A program made the position numbers and the translations under genes. From RUG11690 sp045616665 (GTDB taxonomy: Bacteria; Bacteroidota; Bacteroidia; Bacteroidales; WCHB1-69): 64,000 bases of DNA. Shown one piece after another: positions 42,851-53,000 of this stretch (position 1 is the first letter of the stretch; every line of letters begins with the position of its first letter). The stretch is from NCBI GenBank assembly GCA_045616665.1, contig JAZLHE010000114.1, positions 1 to 64,000 of the forward strand. Reading direction: 5' to 3'. The notes under the pieces are model-generated. The model was not told the DNA's origin. It made no database searches and saw only the letters and a list, made by a program, of their open reading frames with translations.

Positions 42851-43522
42851 ATGATAGATCCAAACATTGAAGAATCTTGGAAAAAAGTCCTCTGGGATGA
42901 GTTTCAGCAACCGTATTTTGCTGAATTAAAGCGCTTTTTAGTGGAGGAAAAGCGGACATACACCGTTTATCCTCCCGGTCCTATGATTTTTAATGCCTTT
43001 AACAAAACTCCTTTCGACAAGGTTAAGGTGGTGATTATTGGTCAGGATCCATATCACGAAGAGGGACAGGCACACGGTTTGTGTTTTTCGGTGCAGGACG
43101 GTGTGCCGCATCCCAAGTCATTAATCAATATTTTTAAGGAATTGCAAGACGATGTGGGAATCACCATTCCGAAAAATGGCAATTTGGAAAAGTGGACTGC
43201 GCAGGGCGTGTTCCTTTTGAATGCTACTTTGACTGTTCGTGCCCACGAAGCAGGGTCGCATCAAAATCACGGGTGGGAACGTTTTACCGATGCCGCCATC
43301 AGCAAGTTGTCGGAACAAAGAGAAGGATTGGTGTTCTTGCTATGGGGCAATTATGCCAAACAAAAAGAAGCAATTATTGACGCATCGAAACATTATATCT
43401 TGTCCACAGTGCATCCATCGCCATTGTCGGCACATCGAGGATTTTTCGGCTGCAAGCATTTCTCGAAAACTAATGAAATTTTGTGTAAATCAGGCAAGAC
43501 TGAAATTAATTGGCAACTGTAG
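42851..43522 (+). CDS. ung: Uracil-DNA glycosylase
   Basis: This 223-residue family 1 uracil-DNA glycosylase removes uracil from DNA in base excision repair. The water-activating loop is GQDPYHEEGQAHGLCF (64-79, catalytic Asp66). The leucine intercalation loop is HPSPLSAHRGFFGCKHF (about 188-204). The length and start (IDPNIEESWKKVL) agree with the family. It is convergent with pdxA across a 210-bp gap. Confidence 0.96.
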   Translation: MIDPNIEESWKKVLWDEFQQPYFAELKRFLVEEKRTYTVYPPGPMIFNAFNKTPFDKVKVVIIGQDPYHEEGQAHGLCFSVQDGVPHPKSLINIFKELQDDVGITIPKNGNLEKWTAQGVFLLNATLTVRAHEAGSHQNHGWERFTDAAISKLSEQREGLVFLLWGNYAKQKEAIIDASKHYILSTVHPSPLSAHRGFFGCKHFSKTNEILCKSGKTEINWQL

Positions 43523-43646
43523 ATGGTGGTGTATAGGGTTTTAGGATGGATAACACATTAATCTTTTAATTTCTTAATTCTAAATCCTCCCTCCTCACAT
43601 TAATCCCTGACTTTGGTGTGTCACGTCCCTACATTCGTGTCAAAAC

Positions 43647-43669
43647 CTTTCTTTGGGTGGTAAAGAAAG
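43647..43669. terminator. Possible terminator hairpin between ung and pdxA
   Basis: ctttcttt and aaagaaag form an 8-bp stem with a 7-nt loop in the convergent gap. No strong T-run follows on either side, so it is a weak candidate. Confidence 0.3.
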
Positions 43670-43732
43670 TAACGGGAAAAAGGCTGTCATAAAAATGGCT
43701 TGTTTGTGACGTTTCTGTCAGATTTTGATGAA

Positions 43733-44740
43733 TTATTTCTTGCGGTTCTTAAGGATGTCTATGGCCAAATAAATGGCACTTCGCAACGATTGCTCATCGG
43801 CAATGCCTTTGCCGGCAATGTCGTATCCTGTGCCGTGTGCCGGAGATGTGCGTATGATGGGGAGACCGGCGGTATAGTTGACACCTTCGTTGTCGGCTAA
43901 TACCTTAAAAGGAATCATTCCTTGGTCGTGATACATCGCCAAAACGGCGTCAAATTTATTGTAGTTGCCCGACCCGAAAAGTCCGTCGGAGGAATAGGGA
44001 CCAAAAGCGTAGACGCCTTGGTCGAAAGCTTCCTTGATGGCAGGAAGGATGATTTGCTGTTCTTCGTTGCCCAATAGACCGTTGTCGCCCGCGTGGGGAT
44101 TTAATGACAACACAGCGATTTTGGGGTTGGTGCAGCCGAAATCGTCAATCAGGGCTTTGCTGAGGGCTTGCAATTTCTTGATGATGAGTTCTGATGATAT
44201 GTTTTTTGCCACGTCGTGAACGGCCAGGTGGTTGGTGACGAAGGCCACCTTAACGGCGGGTGAAACCATCATCATTAAGGAGTTTTCAGCTTTGAAAGCG
44301 GAAGTCAGATATTCGGTGTGACCAGGAAAGCTAAATTGAGCAGACTGGATGTTGTTTTTGTTGATAGGGGCCGTCACGATAGCGTCGATGTCGCCTTTCT
44401 TAAGATCGTCACAGGCGATTCGAAGTGCCATTTCTGCATATTTTCCAGCTTCGCTGGTGGATTCGCCCAACTGACTTTTGATTTCAGTCTCACTCAGGTT
44501 GACAAGAAAGTTTTTCTTTTGTGTTGCTTGGTTGGCATTTTTGATTGTCTGGAAAGAAAAATCCTGAATTTGAAGGTTCTTCTTGTGCATTTCTGCCATT
44601 TTGGCAATTCCGTAGATCACTGGGGTGCAAATGTCCGACAGCTTGTTGTCTGCCAATGCCTTGAGGATGATTTCATAGCTGATACCGTTGAAATCACCGT
44701 GTGTGATACCGATTTTGTAGGTGTTTTTCTCTCCAGACAT
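43733..44740 (-). CDS. pdxA: 4-hydroxythreonine-4-phosphate dehydrogenase
   Basis: This 335-residue enzyme oxidises 4-phosphohydroxy-threonine in the DXP-dependent pyridoxal phosphate pathway. Metal-binding histidines lie in PGHTEYLTSAF, NPHAGDNGLLGNEE and MYHDQGMIPFKVL. GITHGDFNGISYE at the start and RTSPAHGTGYDIAGKG near the end are further PdxA signatures. It is the last gene of the unit nusA-infB-pdxA; only 11 bp separate it from infB. Confidence 0.95.
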   Translation of the reverse strand: MSGEKNTYKIGITHGDFNGISYEIILKALADNKLSDICTPVIYGIAKMAEMHKKNLQIQDFSFQTIKNANQATQKKNFLVNLSETEIKSQLGESTSEAGKYAEMALRIACDDLKKGDIDAIVTAPINKNNIQSAQFSFPGHTEYLTSAFKAENSLMMMVSPAVKVAFVTNHLAVHDVAKNISSELIIKKLQALSKALIDDFGCTNPKIAVLSLNPHAGDNGLLGNEEQQIILPAIKEAFDQGVYAFGPYSSDGLFGSGNYNKFDAVLAMYHDQGMIPFKVLADNEGVNYTAGLPIIRTSPAHGTGYDIAGKGIADEQSLRSAIYLAIDILKNRKK

Positions 44741-44751
44741 AATTCAAATTT

Positions 44752-47673
44752 TTATAAAGTAACCTTGACTTCGTATTCTTCGTATCCTTCAATGATATCG
44801 CCAACCTTGATGTCGTTGAAGTTTTCAATGTTCAAACCGCAATCCTGGCCTGCCGTAACTTCTTTGACATCGTCTTTGAAACGACGCAGGGAAGCCAACT
44901 TTCCGGTATAGATGACGATACCGTCGCGGATCAACCGTACTTTGCTGTTACGTTGCAACTTGCCGTCAAGCACCATACAGCCAGCCACATTTCCCACTTT
45001 GGTAATCTTGTAAACTTCCTTGATTTCGATATTGCTGAGTACCTTTTCTCTGATTTCGGGAGAGTGCATACCGGCAATAGCGTCTTTGATTTCGTTGATG
45101 GCCGTGTAGATGATGGAGTAAGTACGAATATCGATTTGTTCCTGTTCTGCCAACTTGCGTGAGCCCGGCGAAGGACGAACCTGGAAGGCCACGATGATGG
45201 CGTTGGAAGCGGTGGCCAACAGAACATCGCTTTCGGTTACTTGACCAACGGATTTGTGGATAACGTTGACCTGTACCTGTTCCGTGGACAGTTTCAGCAA
45301 GGAATCGGACAATGCTTCTACAGAACCATCTACGTCGCCCTTGACGATGATGTTCAGTTCCTTGAAGTCTCCGATGGCGATACGGCGTCCGATTTCGTCC
45401 AAAGTGATGTGTTTTTGGGTACGTAGCCCCATTTCACGCATCAACTGGGCACGTTTGGTGGCGGAAATACGGGCATCGTGTTCAGAAGCGCATACCTTGA
45501 AGATATCGCCTGCCTGAGGAGCGCCGTTCAAACCCAACAAAAGCACAGGTGTTGCCGGCCCGGCCGACTTGACCTGTTGGCCACGTTCGTTGTACAGAGC
45601 TTTGACTTTGCCGAAACAAGGTCCTGCCAAAATAGGATCGCCCACGCTTAAGGTGCCGTTTTGTACCAATACTTTGGCTACATAGCCCTTGCCTTTGTCC
45701 AAAGAAGATTCGATGACGGTGCCGATACCCATTCGCTTGGGATTAGCTTTTAATTCCAGCAATTCGGCTTCCAACAAAACTTTGTCCAACAGTTCCATCA
45801 CGTTGGTGCCGTGTTTGGCGTCGATTTCCTGGCATTGGTATTTGCCACCCCATTCTTCCACCAAAATATTCATCTTGGCCAATCCTTCTTTGATTTTTTC
45901 TGGATGGGCTTGTGGCTTGTCAATCTTGGTGATGGCGAAAACCATAGGAACACCGGCCGCTTGGGCGTGGTTGATGGCTTCAACGGTTTGTGGCATGATA
46001 TTGTCGTCGGCGGCAATTACGATGATACACAAGTCGGTGATTTTTGCACCACGGGCACGCATAGCCGTGAAAGCTTCGTGACCAGGGGTGTCAAGGAAGG
46101 TAATTTTTCGCTCGTCGGGAAGAGTTACCTCGTATGCGCCAATGTGCTGGGTAATACCACCGGCTTCACCGGCAATGACATTGGATTTACGGATGTAGTC
46201 CAACAATGAGGTCTTACCGTGGTCAACGTGTCCCATAACGGTAATGATGGGGTGTCTTGGCTGCAAATCCTCTGGATCGTCTTCTTCATTGAGGGCTTGC
46301 TCCTCTTCAACATCGGCACCGACAAATTCTACCTGAAAACCGTATTCATCAGCCAGTAAAGAGATGGTTTCGGCATCCAAACGTTGGTTGATGGCCACGA
46401 ATAAACCAACACTCATACAGGTGGCGATAATCTTGTTGACATTGACGTTCATCAAGGTTGCCAATTCGTTGGCAGTCAGAAATTCGGTGACTTTCAAGAT
46501 CTTCTGCTGTTCGAGTTCCATCTGCTCTTGTTCCAGCATTTCGGCGTGGATATGCTGACGTTTTTCTCTCCTACGTTTTGAGGTCTTGGATTTTCCGAGA
46601 GGTTCCAAACGCATCATCGTTTCCTTGATTTGGCGTTGGATATCTTCTTCGGAAATCTCGACTTTGGGTGCGACGGGCTTTTTGGAATTTTCGTCTTTCC
46701 CGTGGGCCTTTACCGCCTGCTGCTTGATTCTCTTACGCTTTTTCTTTTTCTGGTCTTCTTCTTGAGCATTGTTTGCGGCTTGGGGTTGTGAGGTCGGCTT
46801 TTCATTTTTGGGCTTGGCAATAGGAAGATCGATTTTGCCCATGATTTTGGGAGCCTGTAATTTCTCGACTTTGGTTTCGATATGTTCAATGACTTTGGTT
46901 TCTACCACAGGAGTAACCTGTTTTGCCTCTGTTTTGGCTTCTGCGACTGCCTTGTCGTGATGTTGCTGGATTGCAGCAGTGTTTTCGACCGTTTTTTCGT
47001 TTTCAACAACGTTTTTCTTGCTCGGTTTTTCCAAACTGTCCAAGTCAATTTTGCCCACTGTGACAATTCTGTCTTTCAACGGCTCAACTACTGTGTCAAT
47101 ATGCTCTATTTCTTTGACGGCTTTCTGTTCGGTTTCCTGTTGGATAGCCTCTGTCGCGGTTTCGCTTTGTTTTCCTTCAGCGTTTTCCTGACGTGTCGTC
47201 ATTTCGGTTTCCATGGCCGTTTGGGCAGTCTCTTCTCCGTTATTGGCAGTAGCAGTGGCCTTCTTGGCAGAAGTTTTTTTCTTGGGCTCGATATCTATTT
47301 TGCCAATAACCTTGGGTTGATGTTTTTCAACGGGAATGACGATCGGCTCGGGTTCAATGACATTGACTTTTTTGATAAGGATGGCGTCTTCCTGTGGTTC
47401 TTCTTCAGGAACATCAACAGTTTGAGGCGTGTCAAGAACCTCTTCATCTTTTTTGAATGCGCCGAATTCTATCTTCTTGGATTCTTCCTTGACCAGTTTC
47501 TCGCCTTGGAATTCCTTGATAAGAATATCGTACATTTCTTCCGTCAATTTGGAATTGGGGCTCTCGGCAATGTCGAAATTCTTCTTTTTGAGTAATGCCG
47601 TAATGGTGCCGATGGCAACGTTAAATTCGCCTGCGGCTTTTCCTAATCGTGGTATTTTTCTTCCTTCTGCCAT
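44752..47673 (-). CDS. infB: Translation initiation factor IF-2
   Basis: This 973-residue GTPase places initiator tRNA on the ribosome. The first about 60 residues form the IF2_N module (PRLGKAAGEFNVAIGTITALL). A long, charged, low-complexity linker (about 60-400), usual in Bacteroidota, follows. The G domain starts with GHVDHGKTSLLDYIRK (about 475-490) and continues with DTPGHEAFTAMRARG and TKIDKP; domains II-IV end the protein. nusA lies 91 bp upstream in the same direction, and pdxA follows 11 bp downstream. Confidence 0.97.
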   Translation of the reverse strand: MAEGRKIPRLGKAAGEFNVAIGTITALLKKKNFDIAESPNSKLTEEMYDILIKEFQGEKLVKEESKKIEFGAFKKDEEVLDTPQTVDVPEEEPQEDAILIKKVNVIEPEPIVIPVEKHQPKVIGKIDIEPKKKTSAKKATATANNGEETAQTAMETEMTTRQENAEGKQSETATEAIQQETEQKAVKEIEHIDTVVEPLKDRIVTVGKIDLDSLEKPSKKNVVENEKTVENTAAIQQHHDKAVAEAKTEAKQVTPVVETKVIEHIETKVEKLQAPKIMGKIDLPIAKPKNEKPTSQPQAANNAQEEDQKKKKRKRIKQQAVKAHGKDENSKKPVAPKVEISEEDIQRQIKETMMRLEPLGKSKTSKRRREKRQHIHAEMLEQEQMELEQQKILKVTEFLTANELATLMNVNVNKIIATCMSVGLFVAINQRLDAETISLLADEYGFQVEFVGADVEEEQALNEEDDPEDLQPRHPIITVMGHVDHGKTSLLDYIRKSNVIAGEAGGITQHIGAYEVTLPDERKITFLDTPGHEAFTAMRARGAKITDLCIIVIAADDNIMPQTVEAINHAQAAGVPMVFAITKIDKPQAHPEKIKEGLAKMNILVEEWGGKYQCQEIDAKHGTNVMELLDKVLLEAELLELKANPKRMGIGTVIESSLDKGKGYVAKVLVQNGTLSVGDPILAGPCFGKVKALYNERGQQVKSAGPATPVLLLGLNGAPQAGDIFKVCASEHDARISATKRAQLMREMGLRTQKHITLDEIGRRIAIGDFKELNIIVKGDVDGSVEALSDSLLKLSTEQVQVNVIHKSVGQVTESDVLLATASNAIIVAFQVRPSPGSRKLAEQEQIDIRTYSIIYTAINEIKDAIAGMHSPEIREKVLSNIEIKEVYKITKVGNVAGCMVLDGKLQRNSKVRLIRDGIVIYTGKLASLRRFKDDVKEVTAGQDCGLNIENFNDIKVGDIIEGYEEYEVKVTL

Positions 47674-47764
47674 ATATTTTTATTTGTTTTTCGTTTATTG
47701 TTTTACCGTTACGTTCCATTTGCCTGAATTTTGCGAATAGTCGCAAAGTACGCGGTGAAATGAA

Positions 47765-49009
47765 CTATTCGATGTCTAATTCTTTCTTGATGGAGGCAAG
47801 AACTTCGTCAACGGTTTCGTCTTCGAGGTCGGTTCTCTGAATTAATTCGTTGCGTTCAATGGCCAAAACGCTTTTAGCCGTGTCGCAGCCGATTTTCTTA
47901 AAGGCCTCGATAATCCATTCGTCAAATTCGTCTTTGAATTCGTCCAAATCAACATCTTCTTCCTCTACGACGTCGTCTCTAAATACGTCAATGTCGTAAC
48001 CGCAGAGTTTGCTGGCCAACTTGATGTTGTTGCCGCCCTTGCCGATAGCCAACGAAACCTGGTCTTGTTTCATATAGACATTGGCCGTCTTGCTTTCTTC
48101 GTTGATTTCGATGGATGAAATCTTGGCGGGATTCAATGCTCTGGTAATGAGCAGTTCAATGTTGGAGGTGTAGTTGATAACGTCGATGCTTTCATCGTGC
48201 AACTCGTGAACAACGCTGTGGATACGGCTTCCCTTCATACCTACGCACGCACCAACAGGGTCAATGCGGTCGTCAAAGGATTCCACTAAGACTTTGGCTC
48301 TTTCGCCGGGAACGCGTACCACGTTCTTGATGGTGATAAGACCGTCGTTGATTTCCACGATTTCGTTTTCAAGCAGTCTTTCCAAGAAAAGTGGGGAAGT
48401 TCTTGAAATCACGATCAAAGGAGTGGAGGAGTGAACGTCAACACGAAGCACGACAGCGGTAAGCGTGTCCCCCTTTTTGTAGCGGTCGGCAGGTATTTGT
48501 TCCGATTTCGGCAATACCAATTCAACGCCATCTTCATCGGTGATGAGAATTTCTTTACGCCAAACCTGATTCACTTCACCGGTTACCAATTCGCCAATAC
48601 GATGTTCGTATTTCTTGTAAACGAGATCCTTTTCGTATTCCATAATCTTTGTAATCAGGTTTTGACGAAGGGCTAAGATTTCTCTTCTTGCAAAATCCGC
48701 TAAACGAATGTTCTCCATAACTTCTTCGCCTACTTCAAAGTCGGGTTCGATTTTGATGGCCTCGGAAAGGGATATCTGGGTAAATTCATTTTCAACCTCG
48801 TCGTCTTCCACGATTTCACGGGTTCTCTGGATTTCCAAATCACCGCGGTCCACATTGACGATGACTTCGAACTTGGCGTCAGGGCCGTATTTCTTCGTCA
48901 GCGCAGAACGAAATACATCTTCCAAAATGCGCATCAAAGTCTCTCTTTCAATATTCTTGAACTCTTTGAATTCGGCAAAGGTTTCAATTAAATTCAAACT
49001 TTCTTCCAT
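47765..49009 (-). CDS. nusA: Transcription termination/antitermination factor NusA
   Basis: This 414-residue protein has the NusA N-terminal domain (about 1-130), the S1 domain (GELVTGEVNQVWRKEILI) and two KH domains (VGACVGMKGSRIHSVVHEL, LAIGKGGNNIKLASKLCG). It ends in a short acidic and helical tail (DEVLASIKKELDIE). It binds RNA polymerase and affects pausing, termination and antitermination. rimP normally precedes nusA; here the sequence upstream is a tRNA-Gln gene and its terminator, with no open frame for RimP. Confidence 0.96.
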   Translation of the reverse strand: MEESLNLIETFAEFKEFKNIERETLMRILEDVFRSALTKKYGPDAKFEVIVNVDRGDLEIQRTREIVEDDEVENEFTQISLSEAIKIEPDFEVGEEVMENIRLADFARREILALRQNLITKIMEYEKDLVYKKYEHRIGELVTGEVNQVWRKEILITDEDGVELVLPKSEQIPADRYKKGDTLTAVVLRVDVHSSTPLIVISRTSPLFLERLLENEIVEINDGLITIKNVVRVPGERAKVLVESFDDRIDPVGACVGMKGSRIHSVVHELHDESIDVINYTSNIELLITRALNPAKISSIEINEESKTANVYMKQDQVSLAIGKGGNNIKLASKLCGYDIDVFRDDVVEEEDVDLDEFKDEFDEWIIEAFKKIGCDTAKSVLAIERNELIQRTDLEDETVDEVLASIKKELDIE

Positions 49010-49121
49010 TGTTGTTGGTTTTGATTGTTATTTCTATGTATTATTTTTCCAAATTAAAGAACGATTTTTCTTTTGCTGTCGATAACAAATACGGGAGCTC
49101 CTCAGCCCCCGCAATCCTTAC

Positions 49122-49154
49122 AAAAAACTCCCACTTGAAGGAAGTGAGAGTTTT
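49122..49154 (-). terminator. Terminator after tRNA-Gln
   Basis: On the minus strand aactctcactt and aagtgggagtt form a stem with a short loop, followed by a T6 run. It separates the tRNA from nusA, so nusA must have its own promoter in 49010-49120. Confidence 0.8.
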
Positions 49155-49159
49155 ACTCG

Positions 49160-49230
49160 TTGACCAACCAGGATTCGAACCTAGACAGACAGTACCAAAA
49201 ACTGTAGTGCTACCGTTACACCATTGGTCA
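49160..49230 (-). tRNA. tRNA-Gln (anticodon TTG)
   Basis: On the minus strand the 71-nt sequence starts TGACCAA and ends TTGGTCA plus A, giving a 7-bp acceptor stem. The anticodon arm is ACAGT - TTTTGGT - ACTGT, so the anticodon is TTG (Gln). The T arm contains GGTTCGAATCC. There is no encoded CCA (next bases CGAG). A -7 box, TATCTTTG, lies upstream at 49247-49254. Confidence 0.93.
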
Positions 49231-49246
49231 TTGTCAAATGAGGTTG

Positions 49247-49254
49247 CAAAGATA
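49247..49254 (-). promoter_or_regulatory. -7 box for tRNA-Gln
   Basis: TATCTTTG on the minus strand, 17 bp before the tRNA 5' end at 49230. Confidence 0.6.
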
Positions 49255-49476
49255 CGGCTTTTTTTATATAAGTATTCGTATTTTAGATAAAAAATGAAAA
49301 TTTTATCACATTGAAATTCAGATAGTTATAAAGTGTATTTCTGATAAATGGCCTGGCCAAGATTGCTGTTTGCCTGAAATTTCGGAATTTTTGCACGAAA
49401 AATGCCGTCAAGAAGCAAATCTGTGACGGCACTATGGTAAATGTAAAAAGTGAAATATGCGGAATTTTCCGCCCTT

Positions 49477-49953
49477 TTATTTTCTTGTTGGATCAAATGG
49501 AACGGTAACCACGGTTCTCATATCGATACATTGGCAATCTTGCTTGGCAGGAATCCATTTTGGTGAGTTTTTCATCAAACGGATGGCTTCGTCGTCCATT
49601 TCCTTGTAACCTGAAGTCTTGAAAAGCTGAACATCAGTAATGGTGCTGTCGGCCTTGACCATCATACTAACTTGGGCTTGTCCGCTTACGCCTTTGTTCT
49701 TGAGGTTTTGAGGATATTGTTGGTTTTTGTAGATGTAACGGTATAAACCTTTGGAACCGCCTTTGAATTTAGGTAGAGACATGGCTGCGGTAGGCGTGTT
49801 GTGATTGCCGTTTTCATCGTCACGGGTTAAGGCAATGCCGCCTTTTTTTGTGTTGCCGTTTTCATCTTTGCAATTTTGTGCATAACTGGTTGAAATACCA
49901 AAAGTTAAGACAGTAATCAGTACTGCTGACAATAAAATCTTGAAAGTTTTCAT
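49477..49953 (-). CDS. Small TonB C-terminal domain protein
   Basis: This 158-residue protein has a signal peptide (LLSAVLITVLTFGISTSYAQ) and a TonB C-terminal domain (about 60-155; GGSKGLYRYIYKNQQYPQN, GVSGQAQVSMMVKADSTIT, SGYKEMDDEAIRLMKNSPKW). It lacks the usual N-terminal membrane anchor and proline-rich spacer, so it is probably a free periplasmic protein and not a full energy transducer. Relatives often appear next to BlaR1-like or other sensory proteins, but here the neighbours are T9SS cargo genes. A TATTTTTG -7 box is at 49997-50004 (minus strand). Confidence 0.8.
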   Translation of the reverse strand: MKTFKILLSAVLITVLTFGISTSYAQNCKDENGNTKKGGIALTRDDENGNHNTPTAAMSLPKFKGGSKGLYRYIYKNQQYPQNLKNKGVSGQAQVSMMVKADSTITDVQLFKTSGYKEMDDEAIRLMKNSPKWIPAKQDCQCIDMRTVVTVPFDPTRK

Positions 49954-49996
49954 AATTTATTTTTTTTATTCTTTTTACTCCATAATAATGAATTTG

Positions 49997-50004
49997 CAAA
50001 AATA
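49997..50004 (-). promoter_or_regulatory. -7 box for the TonB-domain gene
   Basis: TATTTTTG on the minus strand, 44 bp before the start at 49953. Confidence 0.45.
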
Positions 50005-50066
50005 ATAATTTTTTTTGAACAAAGATGAATTTTGATTTTTTTTGCAGAAAAAATTAAAATAACGGC

Positions 50067-53000
50067 TTATCTCAGCAAAATTACGCTGCCGTGTGTCGAT
50101 GCGGGAATGCCGTCTATGGTTTGATATTGAATTTGGTAGCCGTATGTGCCTTGGGGAGCCAGTTTCTTGTTGATTTTGCCGTCCCAACCCAAATCCGGGT
50201 GATGACTGACAAACACGACGCTGCCGCTACGGTCAAAAATGATCATTTCGTAATTCTCTGTGCCAATGGAATTTCCTATGGGCTTAAAGACTCTGTTTTC
50301 GGCAATGTCGCTTTCGGGAATAAAGGCAGAGGGTAGGTATAGGGTTGGAATTTCATTGATGACGTAAATTTCGCTGTTGGTGTTTTCGCAGTTGAAGTCG
50401 TCTTTGACGGTCAAACTTACTTCGTAACGTCCAGTCTGGGCATAATTGTGTGTCGGTTGCCATTCGTCAGAGTTTTCTCCGTCGCCAAAGTCCCAGTGCC
50501 AACTTGCAACGTTTTGCGTGCAGTTGACGACTTCCATCGCATAATCGTTGATATGGGTAAAATAGAAGCAGGCACGTGGTCCTGGTTCATTCTCTATGCT
50601 GAAAGGCAAATCAATACTGCATCCGTTGCTGTCAATAACCGAAACGGTATATTCTCCTGCGGGAACGGCTTCCGCTTCATTGGTGTTGCTGACAATTGGT
50701 GCGGGCCACTGATAAAGAAACTGACTAAATCCGCCAGTGGCAATGATGGATACCGAACCGTCGGCTTGTCCGCAGTGTGCCGGTTCGGTTGCGACTAAAT
50801 TGACTTGGTGAACAATGTTTTCAATGTCAAATTGGTTCTCACCCAAACAACCGATGGAGTCAATGACTTGCAAATGATAACTGCCAGGTGCCAAATGGTC
50901 GAAGTGGGCAGGCGTTTCTTCGGGCATATATAAATAGGTATAAGGTTCAACTCCTCCTGTGGTTTGCAGTTTTATCTCCCCGTTGTTAAGGTTGCAAGTT
51001 GCATCGTGAATGAGGTTGATGGTTAATTCCGGCGCTGTTGTAATGCGTAAGTGTAAAGTGTCAACTTGGTTACACCCGTGCGAATCCTGATGTTCATACA
51101 GATAATCGCCACTTTGGGTATAGGTGGTCCCGTGCCAGGTGTAAGGTTCGCATACAATGATGTTTTCACTGTCGTGGTGCGGATGAAAAATAGTCAGATT
51201 CAGATGAACGATACTGTCGCAACCGTTAATCGTGGTCATCGTGATTGTCGGTTCGTTGGTGCTTTGCGTGTAAGTTTGCCCGTCAATCCAGGTGAAACTG
51301 TCGCAAACACTGACGGTTTCCGTCTGTTCAATGGAATGATGGACGGTTAATTGAAGATGTACGATGCTGTCGCAGCCGGCCGCATTGGTTAGGGTATAAG
51401 TGGGCTCGTTGGTGCTTTGGGTGTAAGTTTGCCCGTTAATCCAGGTGTAGCTGTCGCAAACTTCAATATTCTCTATTGATGATGATGAATGTAAAATGGT
51501 AAGATGTAATCTTCGAATGCTGTCGCATCCATTAACAGTGGTCATCCTAAAGGTCGGTTCGCTGGTGCTTTGCGTGTAAGTTTGTCCATCAATCCAGGTA
51601 TAATTGTCGCAAGCTACGATGGAGTCAATGGCTTCTACCGAATGATTAAGATTTAGATGTAAATGTACCACGCTGTCGCAACCGTGAATCGAATTGAGAG
51701 TAAAGCTTGGTTCAGTGGTGCTGGCGTAGTAAGTTTGTCCGTCAATCCAGGTGAAACTGTCGCAGGCATTAATGCTTTCTGTGCTTTCTTCTATCGGGAA
51801 AATAGTCAAATGCAGGTGAACGATGCTGTCGCAGCCGTCAACAGTGGTCAACCTGACGGTTGGTTCGTTGGTGCTTTGCGTGTAGGTGCTGTCGTCAATC
51901 CAAGTAAAACTATGGCAAGCGGTAATTTCTTCCGTGGTTTCAATAGTAAGATTGATAGTAAGATGCAAGGTGTCGGTGTTTTCGCATCCGCTTTCGTTGC
52001 TTTGCTGATAAATGTATGTGCCGGATTCAAAATAGTTGTTGCCGTGCCACGTGTAACTGTTGCAGGCAGTGTCGTAGAGAACGGTAGAAGTGGTGGGGTA
52101 GGCCTCGATATGCTTGGTGGCCGTTCCGGTACATCCATACGAGTTGGTCACAGTGACTTCGTAATCAGTGTCTTCTGTTGGAGAAACACGAATGTTACGA
52201 CTTGTTTCTCCGGTATTCCAGCGGTATGATGAAGAATTGGAACAACTTAAAATAATGCTGTCGCCAATGCAAACATAGTCTGCTCCCGAAATGGAAGGAG
52301 TTGGTCTGTTTCGAACGGATATGCTTTTGGTGGTGGAACTGGTGCAACCGTATTCGCTGGTGCCGATGACGCGGTAAGAACTGTTGGTGGTCGGTGCTAC
52401 ACACAGCGAGTCGGAGTGGGACAAAGTGGTCGTATCGGTAGTTTTTCTCCATTGATAGTTGCTTGCTCCCGAAGCGTGTAAAATAGCAGTGTCGCCTTGA
52501 CAAACCACGGCGGTTTCGGGATCGGTGGAAATGGTGATGGTGGGTTTGGGATGAACCACCACGGTTAGGGAATCGCTGCTGGAACATCCGTTGCTGCTGC
52601 CCGTTACGATATAGGTGGTCGTGGTGCTGGGCGAGAGTGTCCTTGTGGCTTGGTTTGAAGAGGTTGGTAGCCAACTATAGGAAGCGGCCCCTGATGCTTG
52701 TAAGGTGACGCTTTCTCCCTTGCAAATGGTGTCTTTGGTGCCGCTTAACGATACTTCGGGAATGGCATAGATGTTCACATTGATGGAAGAAGTGTCGGAG
52801 GATCCTTCTGCTGCGGTAATGTAAAGTGAATATTCTCCGGACATACTGATCGTGCAGTTCGGGATTTCAATGCTCGGCTCTTGGGTGGTGGCACTCCATC
52901 CGTTGGGACCAGACCAGTAATAGCTGGCGCCTTCCGTGGGATTCTCGCAGGTGAGAATAAGCGTGTCCCCGTTACACAAGGGTTCGTTGGAAGTAAATGG

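Noticed and set aside
46882..47595. 237-residue open frame on the plus strand
   Set aside because: Antisense to the low-complexity linker of infB; composition is a mirror of the charged repeats and there is no promoter.
51040..52090. Regular repeats resembling a CRISPR array
   Set aside because: Units are coding, about 144 bp, degenerate and in frame in the T9SS protein; there are no spacers or cas genes.
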